A DNA stretch of 52,202 bases, taken from NCBI RefSeq assembly GCF_009687885.1, contig NZ_BLAF01000077.1, positions 1 through 52,202 of the forward strand, written 5' to 3'. Of this stretch, positions 24,715-32,438 are shown piece after piece. A program made the position numbers and the translations under genes. The notes under the pieces are model-generated. The model worked only from the letters and a program-made list of their open reading frames with translations. It ran no database searches and had not been told where the DNA came from. This stretch comes from Acrocarpospora pleiomorpha. GTDB taxonomy: Bacteria > Actinomycetota > Actinomycetes > Streptosporangiales > Streptosporangiaceae. Each line of letters starts with the position of its first letter. Positions within the stretch are counted from its first letter, which is position 1.

Positions 24715-26196
24715 ATGGTCGCGGTCGCGGAACCGACAACGCTGAGCGCCCCCAGCATCGGACGGTGGGGGCGTTCTGTCGCGTTTCTGCGCCGCCATCG
24801 CTGGTTCGCCGCCGCTCTTGGCCTGGGCGCGGTCCTGCGGATCATCACGATGCTGGGCTTCGGCCCGGCGATGTGGTTCAACGACTCCTACGACTACATC
24901 TCCGTCGCGTTGCACCCCCGACCGCACCCGATCCGCCCGGATGGGTACGGATTCTGGCTGCTGATCCTCAAGCCGTTGCACAGCCTGGCCCTGGTGGCGT
25001 TCACCCAGCATCTGATGGGTCTCGGCACTGGGGTCCTGATATATGCGCTCTTAACCAGGCGATTCAATTTGCCCGGGTGGGGGGCGACGCTGGCCGCGGT
25101 GCCGGTGCTGTTCGACGCGTACCAGATCCAGATCGAGCAGATGATCATGTCGGACGCGATGTTCGTCCTGCTCGTGGTCGGGGTCATCACGCTGGTGCTG
25201 TGGCATCGGGAAATATCGTGGAAAGTCGGTGCGGCTGTTGGCGGCCTGCTCGCGCTGACCGCGCTCACCCGCAGCATCGGCCTGCCGATCCTGGCGCTGG
25301 TGGTGGTCTACCTCCTGGTCAAGCGGACAGGTTGGAAGCCGATCCTGGCATTGGTGACGGCCTGCGCGATTCCCGTCGTCGGCTACATGAGCTGGTTCAA
25401 AGCGGTCAACGGCCAGTTCGCGATGACCAACAGCGACGGCGTGATCCTCTACATGCGCACCGCGTCGTTCTCGGACTGCCACGAGATGGGCGTCGACCCG
25501 CGCGCCGAACTCCAGCTCGCCCTGCTCTGCATCCCGAAGAAACCCGCCGATCGCGGCCCTTCGGCGCAGGCCTACCTCTGGTGGGACAACGACAACCAGA
25601 TCCACGTGTTCGGCGCGGGCATGAAGTTCGACGCCGAGATGAACAAGAACACCAGCGCCTTCGCGACGCGCGCCATCCTCAGCCAGCCCGGCGACTACCT
25701 CGCCGTCGTCGCCAAGGACTTCTTCCGCGCCTTCCGCTGGGACCGCAGCCCGTTCCCGGACACCAAGACCTTCCTGCAGTACGAATTCGGCAACAACATC
25801 ACCACCCGGCTCCCCCAGTGGACCTCCTTCCGCGGCCAGACCCACACGGACGCGGAAATCTACGAGAACGGCCCCGCGGCCACGGTCAACGCCCGTCCCT
25901 GGGCCGACATCATGATCGGCTACCAGAAGGTCATGCGCCTGCCCGGCCTGGCCCTCGGCGTCCTCCTCCTCATCGGCCTGTACGGCGTCGCCCTCCGCTG
26001 GCGCAAACTCGGCGGCCCCGTCCTGCTCCCCTGGCTGGCCTCCGTCGGCCTGATCCTCGCCCCCGCCGCGACCGCCGAATTCGACTACCGTTACCTGATC
26101 CCCGCGGCCCCCCTCGCCTGCCTCGCCGCCGCCATCACCCTCCGCCACGGCCTCCGCCTGCGCCGTACCACCCCACCAGCGGACACGGCTCCCTGA
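24715..26196 (+). CDS. Polytopic GT-C-type glycosyltransferase
   Basis: 493 aa with about nine hydrophobic segments. The first outer loop carries the acidic motif WFNDSYDYISVA, typical of GT-C enzymes that use polyprenyl-phosphate sugars (PMT_2/ArnT-like). A large outer loop of about 160 residues (about 225-400) lies before the last membrane helices. It is divergent from the GT2 gene across 97 bp. Likely transfers mannose or a related sugar to an envelope acceptor; donor and acceptor unknown. Confidence 0.78.
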   Translation: MVAVAEPTTLSAPSIGRWGRSVAFLRRHRWFAAALGLGAVLRIITMLGFGPAMWFNDSYDYISVALHPRPHPIRPDGYGFWLLILKPLHSLALVAFTQHLMGLGTGVLIYALLTRRFNLPGWGATLAAVPVLFDAYQIQIEQMIMSDAMFVLLVVGVITLVLWHREISWKVGAAVGGLLALTALTRSIGLPILALVVVYLLVKRTGWKPILALVTACAIPVVGYMSWFKAVNGQFAMTNSDGVILYMRTASFSDCHEMGVDPRAELQLALLCIPKKPADRGPSAQAYLWWDNDNQIHVFGAGMKFDAEMNKNTSAFATRAILSQPGDYLAVVAKDFFRAFRWDRSPFPDTKTFLQYEFGNNITTRLPQWTSFRGQTHTDAEIYENGPAATVNARPWADIMIGYQKVMRLPGLALGVLLLIGLYGVALRWRKLGGPVLLPWLASVGLILAPAATAEFDYRYLIPAAPLACLAAAITLRHGLRLRRTTPPADTAP

Positions 26197-26199
26197 GCT

Positions 26200-27042
26200 T
26201 CAGGACTTCGCCGTGTGCACGGCGTTGTACAGGTCCCGCTTGGGGATACCCGCTCTTTTCGCCACGTCGACGATGGCTTCTTTACGGGTGACTCCGGTCG
26301 CCTCCAGTTGGGCGACCTGGGCGACCAGGTCTTCGATCTCGGGCTCGGTCTGATCAGGGGCGTACCCGGCGATGACGACGGTGATTTCGCCGCGGATGTC
26401 CCCGGCGGCCCAGTCGGCGAGTTGGCCGAGTCCGCCTCGCCGTACCTCTTCGTAGGTTTTGGTCAGTTCGCGGCAGACGGCGGCCTGGCGGTCGGGACCG
26501 AACGCCTCGGCCATCGCCTCGAGGCAGGCCTGGAGCCGGTGCGGCGCCTCGAAGAAGACCATCGTGCGTTCTTCGGTGGCCAGGCCTGCCAGGCGCCGCG
26601 CCCGGTCGCCGGACTTGCGCGGCGGGAAGCCCTCGAAGCAGAAACGATCGCTGGGCAGCCCGGAGATCGCCAGAGCGGTGGTCACGGCGGAGGGCCCGGC
26701 CAGGGCGGTGACGGGCACGCCGGCGTCGACGGCCAGCTTGGTCAGCCGGTAACCAGGATCGGAAACGCCGGGCATGCCCGCGTCTGTGATGACAAGCACG
26801 GTCTTTCCGTCAAGGAGCACATCGAGAAGTTCCTTCGCCCTGGTGATCTCATTGGCGTCGTAATACGACACCACCCGCCCGGTCACATTCGCCCCGAGAT
26901 CGGACACCAGCCGCTTCAACCGCCGGGTGTCCTCGGCGGCGATCACATCCGCCGTTTCAAGCGCCGACCGCAGCCGTGGCGACGCGTCGCCGACCTGCCC
27001 GATCGGAGCGCCCGCCAACACCAGCCTGCCGAATTCACTCAC
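26200..27042 (-). CDS. rsmI: 16S rRNA (cytidine1402-2'-O)-methyltransferase
   Basis: 280 aa tetrapyrrole-methylase-fold SAM enzyme. Characteristic motifs: APIGQVGDASPR at the N-terminus (usually TPIGN), AAEDTRR, DAGMPGVSDPGY and FEAPHRL. A C-terminal helical segment ending KRDLYNAVH completes the usual RsmI length. Starts at GTG 27042. Divergent from the PMT gene, as in many actinobacteria. Confidence 0.95.
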   Translation of the reverse strand: MSEFGRLVLAGAPIGQVGDASPRLRSALETADVIAAEDTRRLKRLVSDLGANVTGRVVSYYDANEITRAKELLDVLLDGKTVLVITDAGMPGVSDPGYRLTKLAVDAGVPVTALAGPSAVTTALAISGLPSDRFCFEGFPPRKSGDRARRLAGLATEERTMVFFEAPHRLQACLEAMAEAFGPDRQAAVCRELTKTYEEVRRGGLGQLADWAAGDIRGEITVVIAGYAPDQTEPEIEDLVAQVAQLEATGVTRKEAIVDVAKRAGIPKRDLYNAVHTAKS

Positions 27043-27149
27043 CGAACCAGTATGTAATCTTCATGGCCCCTGTTTGGACTGTGGCCGAACAGGATCGAAT
27101 CGGCGCGTACGTCGTGTTCGTGGCGTGGTGTCGCCAGTAGTGTGGGCGG

Positions 27150-28760
27150 GTGGCCGTGACCGACTTCGCCAATCAGGCGTACGAGCAGCCCGAGCCGGAC
27201 CCGCAGAACTCATCGCCCTCCGTGCGCGATCGGCTGGTCCCGCCGATGCCCGGCAGCGCGATATGGGGGTGGCTCGGCCCGATCATCGTAACGATCTTCG
27301 GCGCTTTTCTCCGTTTCGACCGGTTGGGTACGCCCAAGGCGATCGTCTTCGACGAGACGTACTACGCGAAAGACGCCTGGTCGACCATCAAGTACGGCGT
27401 CGAGCGCCAGTTCATCGAGGGCGACGCGGCCAACCAGGCCGTGCTCCGCGGCGACACGAACATCTTCAAGGTCTGCGAACAAGTCGACCAATGCGCGTCA
27501 TACGTGGTCCATCCACCCCTCGGGAAGTGGATGATCGGCCTCGGCGAGTGGATGTTCGGCCTGACCCCGTTCGGCTGGCGCTTCATGGCCGCCGTCATCG
27601 GCTCGCTGTCGATCCTCCTGCTGGCCCGGGTGGCCCGCCGCATCACCCGCTCCACGCTCCTCGGCTGCTTCGCCGGCTTCCTCCTCGCCCTGGACGGCCT
27701 GCACTTCGTCCTGTCCCGTACGGCCCTGCTGGACATTTTCCTGATGTTCTGGGTCATCGCGGGTTTCGCCTGCCTGGTGGTCGACCGCGATCGAAGCAGG
27801 CAACGCCTGGCCGACTGGTACGAGAGCTCCGGTGTCGGCGACATCGGCCCCTCGCTCGGCATCCGCCCGTGGCGCCTGGCGGCCGGCCTCTGCCTGGGCG
27901 CCGCTCTCGCCACCAAATGGACCGGCCTGTTCTTCATCGCCGCCTTCGGCATCATGACCGTCCTGTGGGACTTCGGCGCCCGCCGCTCCGTCGGCCTTCG
28001 CCAGTCCCTCCTCGGCACCACCCGCCGCGACCTCCCGCTCGCTTTCGCCTGGATCGCGCTCATTCCGCTGGTGGTCTACGTGCTCTCGTTCGCGGGCTGG
28101 TTCGCCACCGACCGCGGCTACGGCCGCAACTGGGACCAGGCGACCTCCGCCGGTCCCGTGTACTTCATCTTCGATTCGCTGCGCTCGTGGGTGGACTACC
28201 AGAAACAGATCCTGTCCTTCCATACCGGCCTGGACTCCTCGCATCCGTACGCGTCGGAGCCCTGGCAGTGGCCGATGTTGCTGCGTCCTGTGGCGTTTTT
28301 CTACGAATCGCCCAAAGGCTGCGGCTCGGACAATTGTTCGTGGGCCGTGCTCGGAACCGGCACGCCGATCATCTGGTTCGGCGGCGTCATCGCGCTGATC
28401 GCGATGATCGGCTGGTACGTGGCGACCCGCGACTGGCGCGCCGGAGCGATCCTGCTCGGGTATTCGGCGGGCTGGCTCCCCTGGTTCTACTTCCAGATCG
28501 TCGACAGCCGGACGATGTTCCTGTTCTATGCCATCCCGATGGTTCCGTTCATGATCCTCGCCATCGTGCTGAGCGCGGGGTTGATCATCGGCCCGATGAC
28601 CCGGCCCGGCAACCGGCGCCTGTACGGGGCGGTGGGCGTGGGAGCGTTTGCATTGCTCGCGCTGGTCAACTTCTGGTGGCTCTATCCGGTGCTGTCGGCC
28701 GAGGTCATTCCGTACCAGGACTGGTATGACCGAATGTTGTTCAAGTCGGGCTGGATCTAA
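27150..28760 (+). CDS. pmt: Polyprenyl-phosphate-mannose-protein mannosyltransferase
   Basis: 536 aa GT39 membrane enzyme that O-mannosylates exported proteins. After a first membrane helix, the catalytic acidic pair is seen in FDETYYAKDAW (near residue 68). HPPLGKW and about ten further hydrophobic segments follow, with the family's C-terminal YPVLSAEVIPY. Start at GTG 27150. Gene order rsmI-pmt divergent is standard. It may modify secreted proteins encoded in the window, for example the FG-GAP proteins with Ser/Ala-rich stretches. Confidence 0.93.
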   Translation: MAVTDFANQAYEQPEPDPQNSSPSVRDRLVPPMPGSAIWGWLGPIIVTIFGAFLRFDRLGTPKAIVFDETYYAKDAWSTIKYGVERQFIEGDAANQAVLRGDTNIFKVCEQVDQCASYVVHPPLGKWMIGLGEWMFGLTPFGWRFMAAVIGSLSILLLARVARRITRSTLLGCFAGFLLALDGLHFVLSRTALLDIFLMFWVIAGFACLVVDRDRSRQRLADWYESSGVGDIGPSLGIRPWRLAAGLCLGAALATKWTGLFFIAAFGIMTVLWDFGARRSVGLRQSLLGTTRRDLPLAFAWIALIPLVVYVLSFAGWFATDRGYGRNWDQATSAGPVYFIFDSLRSWVDYQKQILSFHTGLDSSHPYASEPWQWPMLLRPVAFFYESPKGCGSDNCSWAVLGTGTPIIWFGGVIALIAMIGWYVATRDWRAGAILLGYSAGWLPWFYFQIVDSRTMFLFYAIPMVPFMILAIVLSAGLIIGPMTRPGNRRLYGAVGVGAFALLALVNFWWLYPVLSAEVIPYQDWYDRMLFKSGWI

Positions 28761-28860
28761 CCTCTGGCGGGGGTGTCCGTATCGTGAGTCACTAGGGGGG
28801 TGGTCCCGAGTGTCTCTCGGTCGTCGTCAACGGTGGGTCCCATACGGCAGACTGCGGGTC

Positions 28861-30219
28861 ATGCCCGCACCTGATGTGGCGGCGCTCCTCGCCGAACTGG
28901 AGCGTGCCGAGCCGGATGTCGCCGACTCGGCCAGAATCGCCGTGGAATGGCTCACCGGCGGTGAGGCCCTGGAGACCATCAGCCAACTCGACGTGTGCGA
29001 GTTCCTCTGGTACGCGTTGCCGATCAAGGTCACCGGAGATCATGTGGCCATCGCGCACGCGCTGGGGCGGCTGTTCGAGCTGGGCGGCATGGAGCGCTAT
29101 GCGGCGTTGTGCGCGTCTGAGACGACCACGCACATCCTGCGCACCTATGGTCGCGAGGGCGAAGAGGCCGGGGCCGCCGCCTATCAGCAGGCGCTTGAGG
29201 CCACTGGCGTGTTGCCTCCTGACGTTCCCGAGCTCAGTTGGAGCTCCATCATGGGGCCGGAGGAGCTCGGGGCGCATGTCGCCTGCGCGGCCGCGCTCGA
29301 GCTCGCGATCGTGTCGGGTGAGCTGGCCATGCCGTACGAGCCGGAGACGCCCGCCACGACGGTGATGCGCGGTCTCACTCGGGGCAGGGTGGAACTGACC
29401 ACGCGCTGGCTCACCGAGCCACGCGCCGAGCTCGGCGGCGACTGCTGGCTGCACCGCGTGCACGGCGAACGCCTCAACCGCTGGGTTCTCGGGCGCGGCA
29501 AGGCCCGCCGCGAGCTTGCCCAGCCCTTCGAGGTGCGGCTCTACGCGCCCATTCCCGCGCCCGCCGAGCCGCATCTGGCGTCGCTGTGGTGGTTGCTGGA
29601 CTGGGCGGCCGGGAGCGGCGGAGTGCCGCTGACGCAGAAATTCAACCTGTCCCGGGCGCTGGTGGTGGAATCGGCGGAACTGTTCGGATGGGACGCGGTC
29701 ACGGCCGGGTCCATCCGGGGTGAGGCGGACGTTCCCACGCTGACGATGCTGCGGGAGATCGTGAGCGACGAGCTGCGGGCTCTGCGGCGCAACGGCCGGA
29801 AGCTGGTGCTCACGGTCGCCGGCCGCAAGCTCGCCGACGACCCCGAGGCGATGTGGACGGCCGCGACGGCGGCCCTGCTCACGCCGGCCCAGGGGGAACA
29901 CGATTTCGAGGTTTCGGTCCGGGAGGCGGCGCTGATGCTGCTCGCGGACGGAGACCCCCTGCCCTACGCGGAGCTGCGCGATCGGGTGGCCGACGTGGTC
30001 AACGGCGAAGGCTGGCGGTCCTCCGCCGGGGGGCAGGTGTCCGCCGCGGACCTGACCACCCCGCTCGGGGAGCTGCAGCGGCGGCTGGACGCGCTGGATC
30101 TGCGCATGTCGTGCGACTGGCGGGCGAGCTGGCAACTGACACCTGTCGGCCAGCAAGCGGTCCTGTCGGCGCTCCGCACGCAGGCCCTGCGCCCTCGCCA
30201 GTACGCAGGCCTCGGCTGA
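28861..30219 (+). CDS. Hypothetical protein, actinobacterial
   Basis: 452 aa, soluble and acidic, no signal peptide or membrane helix. I do not recognise a catalytic motif. The middle segment GGVPLTQKFNLSRALVVE followed by ADVPTLTMLREIV resembles helical C-terminal regions of large actinobacterial proteins of unknown function. The C-terminus looks like a winged helix (ELQRRLDALDL... SWQLTPVGQQAVLSAL). Start ATG 28861 fixed by the onset of strong codon bias; the reading frame upstream lies within pmt. Confidence 0.7.
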   Translation: MPAPDVAALLAELERAEPDVADSARIAVEWLTGGEALETISQLDVCEFLWYALPIKVTGDHVAIAHALGRLFELGGMERYAALCASETTTHILRTYGREGEEAGAAAYQQALEATGVLPPDVPELSWSSIMGPEELGAHVACAAALELAIVSGELAMPYEPETPATTVMRGLTRGRVELTTRWLTEPRAELGGDCWLHRVHGERLNRWVLGRGKARRELAQPFEVRLYAPIPAPAEPHLASLWWLLDWAAGSGGVPLTQKFNLSRALVVESAELFGWDAVTAGSIRGEADVPTLTMLREIVSDELRALRRNGRKLVLTVAGRKLADDPEAMWTAATAALLTPAQGEHDFEVSVREAALMLLADGDPLPYAELRDRVADVVNGEGWRSSAGGQVSAADLTTPLGELQRRLDALDLRMSCDWRASWQLTPVGQQAVLSALRTQALRPRQYAGLG

Positions 30220-30310
30220 GACAAATCACGGGTCACATGCGGGCTTCCTCAAGTGCTCCTACATGAGGTAGAAGGTTAAAACCTGTACAACCCTCACCTT
30301 TGAGGTACCT

Positions 30311-30952
30311 GTGAAGAAACTGCTGCGATTCCTCACGGCTCCCGTCGTGGCGATCTCCCTGCTCCTGACCGGATTATCGACCCCTGCCCGCGCCGAGACC
30401 GATGCGCAACTCGCGGCATCGTGGCAGCTCGCGTGGGACACGTACCGGTTCTACGAGATCCTGACCGCTCCCCTGCCCTGGACCGGACGGAGCCAGGTCA
30501 CCCGCGACATCTCGATCGACATCAACGCCCCCATCGCACACGTCTTCGACGCCTACTCCAACGTCAACAACCACATCGGCATGCACTCGTTTCTCAAACG
30601 AGTGGTGACCCACGCCGACTGGACCGAGAACGACGTCCGCTACATCAACTTCACCGCGATCGAGGACATCCCCCTCGTGGCCGGCATCCCCATCAGCAGC
30701 AAAACCCACGCCCAGCAGCGAATTCACCGCAACGAGTTCTACTACGAAACCGACTCCTGGACCCTCCCCAACGTGGTCACCCACCAGAAAATCATCTTCA
30801 CCGACCTCGGCAACGGCACCACCCGAGTGACCGAACACCTCACCTTCGAGGCGAGCATCCTCCTGATCGACTTCACCGTGACCAACGGCGTCTCCTCACA
30901 TCAGGCCACCCAAGCAGGCCTCAAGGCAGCGATAGAGAACGGCACACTCTAA
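30311..30952 (+). CDS. Secreted SRPBCC-like protein
   Basis: 213 aa starting at GTG 30311 with GAGG 5 nt upstream. A Sec signal peptide ends near STPARA. The mature part reads like a START/SRPBCC (polyketide cyclase-like) fold: RDISIDINAPIAHVFDAYSNVNNHIG, a middle beta-rich region and closing GTTRVTEHLTF then a long helix. SRPBCC proteins bind hydrophobic ligands; exported members are uncommon. The upstream region holds two small palindromes (AGGTTAAAACCT and ACCTTTGAGGT) near 30271-30306. Confidence 0.75.
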   Translation: MKKLLRFLTAPVVAISLLLTGLSTPARAETDAQLAASWQLAWDTYRFYEILTAPLPWTGRSQVTRDISIDINAPIAHVFDAYSNVNNHIGMHSFLKRVVTHADWTENDVRYINFTAIEDIPLVAGIPISSKTHAQQRIHRNEFYYETDSWTLPNVVTHQKIIFTDLGNGTTRVTEHLTFEASILLIDFTVTNGVSSHQATQAGLKAAIENGTL

Positions 30953-30998
30953 CAATTCACGCACTGTGCTGATGCTGCTCAGGCAGCTGGCTCCTACT

Positions 30999-31030
30999 CC
31001 CGTTCCTGGCGTAACACCGCCAGGAACGGG
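30999..31030. terminator. Strong hairpin after the SRPBCC gene
   Basis: A perfect 13-bp stem, CCCGTTCCTGGCG (30999-31011) with CGCCAGGAACGGG (31018-31030), loop TAACAC. There is no T run, as often in actinomycete terminators. Confidence 0.75.
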
Positions 31031-31039
31031 GCGTACCCG

Positions 31040-31085
31040 CTGAAATAATGGGCACAATAAATATGTCGCGCCCGGCGAGCCGGGC
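31040..31085 (+). promoter_or_regulatory. Possible promoter and leader hairpin of the small ORF
   Basis: An AT-rich island (31040-31067, CTGAAA then TATGTC at 16-nt spacing as possible -35/-10) stands out from the GC-rich surroundings. A hairpin GCCCGG / CCGGGC with loop CGAG (31070-31085) follows. Confidence 0.35.
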
Positions 31086-31145
31086 GGCTACCGTTCTGGA
31101 TAACACGAGCAAGGCGCTCGGACAGAAGCAGGGAAGGTGACAGTC

Positions 31146-31247
31146 GTGAGCTACGAGGACCAGCGGGAACAGGCGCGCAGTCTGCGTTCACTGGACGCGC
31201 AATCCCTGCGCGCGCTCGTGCTGCGGCTCCGGCGGTCCCCCTGGTAA
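31146..31247 (+). CDS. 33-aa small protein
   Basis: GTG start with GAAGG 8 nt upstream. The peptide is rich in Arg and Leu (9 Arg, 7 Leu of 33), amphipathic, begins VSYEDQREQ and ends RRSPW. It is followed after 22 nt by a strong intrinsic terminator, so it forms a compact transcription unit of about 250 bp with its own hairpin leader. It could be a small basic protein, or a leader peptide governing read-through into the tRNA array downstream. No family recognised. Confidence 0.45.
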   Translation: MSYEDQREQARSLRSLDAQSLRALVLRLRRSPW

Positions 31248-31269
31248 ACCCACAAGGGACCACCGCGAG

Positions 31270-31300
31270 GCCGCCAGGGACACCCCGGCGGCTTTTTCTT
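31270..31300 (+). terminator. Intrinsic terminator with T run
   Basis: GCCGCC (31270-31275) pairs with GGCGGC (31287-31292); inside it GGG pairs with CCC around ACA, giving an almost continuous stem with one A-C mismatch. It is followed by TTTTTCTTTT, a classical intrinsic terminator that is unusual in so GC-rich a genome. Confidence 0.88.
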
Positions 31301-31340
31301 TTCCCGCACTTCCTCAAGACGCGACCGGGTTCGCGCATGC

Positions 31341-31369
31341 TTAAAACTCAATAGTGGAGAAATTCTATA
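31341..31369 (+). promoter_or_regulatory. Probable promoter of the tRNA array
   Basis: TTAAAA (31341-31346), 17 nt, then TCTATA (31364-31369) in an AT-rich stretch just before the first tRNA at 31398. Confidence 0.4.
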
Positions 31370-31397
31370 GGGATCGTATTCACGACACCCCTATCCC

Positions 31398-31468
31398 GGG
31401 CTGATGGTGAAAAGGCATCACACCTGCCTTGCAAGCAGGAGTTCAGGTTTCGAGACCCTGTCGGTCCA
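31398..31468 (+). tRNA. tRNA-Ala(TGC), slightly degenerate
   Basis: Acceptor GGGCTGA pairs with TCGGTCC (two G-U). D stem GTGA/TCAC with loop AAAGGCA. Anticodon stem CCTGC/GCAGG, loop CTTGCAA, anticodon TGC. T arm CAGGT-TTCGAGA-CCCTG has T in place of the conserved G53. Discriminator A, no encoded CCA. Confidence 0.75.
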
Positions 31469-31495
31469 CATGTCACCAGACACCCCGGTCGCGGA

Positions 31496-31568
31496 TGCCA
31501 GATCGTCTAATCGGCAGGACCTCCGGCTTTGAACCGGACACGTGCACGTTCGAATCGTGCTCTGGCAG
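31496..31568 (+). tRNA. tRNA-Gln(TTG)
   Basis: Perfect acceptor TGCCAGA/TCTGGCA with the U1-A72 pair typical of tRNA-Gln. Anticodon stem TCCGG/CCGGA, loop CTTTGAA, anticodon TTG. T arm GCACG-TTCGAAT-CGTGC. Discriminator G. Confidence 0.92.
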
Positions 31569-31591
31569 CTCACGAGCCCCACCGGGCTCAG

Positions 31592-31665
31592 ACGTCCGTA
31601 GCCCAACTGGCAGAGGCGCCGGCCCGAGATGCCGGAGGTCGCGGGTTCGAATCCCGCCGGACGTA
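31592..31665 (+). tRNA. tRNA with GAG (Leu) anticodon but short variable loop
   Basis: Acceptor ACGTCCG/CGGACGT, anticodon stem CCGGC/GCCGG, loop CCGAGAT giving GAG with C instead of the universal T33. Variable region is only AGGTC (5 nt), whereas bacterial tRNA-Leu is class II with a long arm. T arm GCGGG-TTCGAAT-CCCGC. It closely resembles the next tRNA. Confidence 0.78.
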
Positions 31666-31675
31666 CGCGAAACAG

Positions 31676-31749
31676 GCCGCTCTAGCCCAACGGCAGGAGG
31701 CACCGTGCTCAGGACACGGGACGTCGGGGTTCGAATCCCCGGAGCGGTA
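31676..31749 (+). tRNA. tRNA with CAG (Leu) anticodon but short variable loop
   Basis: Acceptor GCCGCTC/GAGCGGT (G1-U72), D arm begins TAGCCCAACGGCAG as in the preceding tRNA. Anticodon stem CCGTG/CACGG, loop CTCAGGA, anticodon CAG. Variable region GACGT (5 nt). T arm CGGGG-TTCGAAT-CCCCG. Discriminator A. Confidence 0.82.
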
Positions 31750-31759
31750 CGAAACTCAT

Positions 31760-31849
31760 GGAGGGGCCAGCCGACAGATGGCGACGGCCGCAGTCCCGAA
31801 AACTGTCGGCGCTTTCGAGCGCGTGCGAGTTCGACCCTCGCCCCCTCCG
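31760..31849 (+). tRNA. tRNA-Ser(CGA), class II
   Basis: Perfect acceptor GGAGGGG/CCCCTCC, discriminator G. Anticodon stem GCAGT/ACTGT, loop CCCGAAA, anticodon CGA, with C at position 33. Long variable arm with CGC/GCG stem around TTTCGA. T arm GCGAG-TTCGACC-CTCGC. Confidence 0.85.
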
Positions 31850-31859
31850 CTCACGACAA

Positions 31860-31936
31860 GGCCCGTTGGTCTAGCTGGTCAGGACACCTGACTCTCACTC
31901 AGGAGATCACCGGTTCGAATCCGGTACGGGCTACCA
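31860..31936 (+). tRNA. tRNA-Glu(CTC) with encoded CCA
   Basis: Acceptor GGCCCGT/ACGGGCT, D stem GTCT/GGAC, anticodon stem CCTGA/TCAGG, loop CTCTCAC, anticodon CTC. T arm ACCGG-TTCGAAT-CCGGT. A73 followed by CCA in the DNA. Confidence 0.93.
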
Positions 31937-31946
31937 GCATTGTCAT

Positions 31947-32020
31947 GCCCCGTTGGTCTAGCGGTTCAGGACGCCCGGCTTTCACCCGGGAGATCGCCGG
32001 TTCGAATCCGGTACGGGGTA
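31947..32020 (+). tRNA. tRNA-Glu(TTC)
   Basis: Acceptor GCCCCGT/ACGGGGT, anticodon stem CCCGG/CCGGG, loop CTTTCAC, anticodon TTC. T arm GCCGG-TTCGAAT-CCGGT. Very similar to the preceding tRNA-Glu, so probably a tandem duplicate. Confidence 0.93.
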
Positions 32021-32026
32021 CCTCCA

Positions 32027-32103
32027 GCTCACGTAGCTCAAATGGACAGAGCTTCACCCTGTCAAGGTGAGAGATGCGGGTTCGAATCCCGTCGCGAGCG
32101 CCA
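32027..32103 (+). tRNA. tRNA-Asp(GTC) with encoded CCA
   Basis: Acceptor GCTCACG/CGCGAGC with one A-C mismatch. Anticodon stem TCACC/GGTGA, loop CTGTCAA, anticodon GTC. T arm GCGGG-TTCGAAT-CCCGT. Discriminator G then CCA. Confidence 0.92.
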
Positions 32104-32104
32104 T

Positions 32105-32179
32105 GGCCGCATAGCTCAATGGAGAGAGCGCCGGTCTACGAAACCGGGTCATGTGCAGGTTCGACTCCTGCTGCGGCTA
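32105..32179 (+). tRNA. tRNA-Arg(ACG)
   Basis: Only one base after the previous CCA. Acceptor GGCCGCA/TGCGGCT, anticodon stem CCGGT/ACCGG, loop CTACGAA, anticodon ACG (A34 read as inosine). T arm GCAGG-TTCGACT-CCTGC. Discriminator A. Confidence 0.93.
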
Positions 32180-32216
32180 CGAGAAGAAACGGCTCAGCCG
32201 GTCTTACACATCCCTG

Positions 32217-32287
32217 CCCTCCGTGTCAGTGGAGCTGCGACCGGGCGTCCGAAGCCCGGTATCCCGGTTCGATTCCGGGCGGAGGGA
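32217..32287 (+). tRNA. tRNA-Arg(CCG)
   Basis: Perfect acceptor CCCTCCG/CGGAGGG, anticodon stem CGGGC/GCCCG, loop GTCCGAA, anticodon CCG. T arm CCCGG-TTCGATT-CCGGG. Discriminator A. Last member of the array. Confidence 0.9.
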
Positions 32288-32382
32288 CGATCGCCACCGA
32301 GCCATGCGCCCACGGGCCGCGCATGACGTACGAACGGATGCGCCCCCACGGTACGTAATATATTCGTCACTCAACTGAGTAT

Positions 32383-32399
32383 GGTCACCGAAAGTGACC
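32383..32399. promoter_or_regulatory. Hairpin GGTCAC-CGAAA-GTGACC
   Basis: A 6-bp perfect stem with a 5-nt loop between the tRNA array and the EF-hand gene, 40 bp before its start. Either array terminator or operator of the calcium-binding gene. Confidence 0.45.
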
Positions 32400-32438
32400 T
32401 CCCGACAACATGAAGTCTCCCGAAGAGCGGAGGCTGAT

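Noticed and set aside
31340..32300. Prophage or integrative element at the tRNA array
   Set aside because: No integrase, excisionase, structural phage gene or repeated tRNA 3' end (att) is visible within the window.
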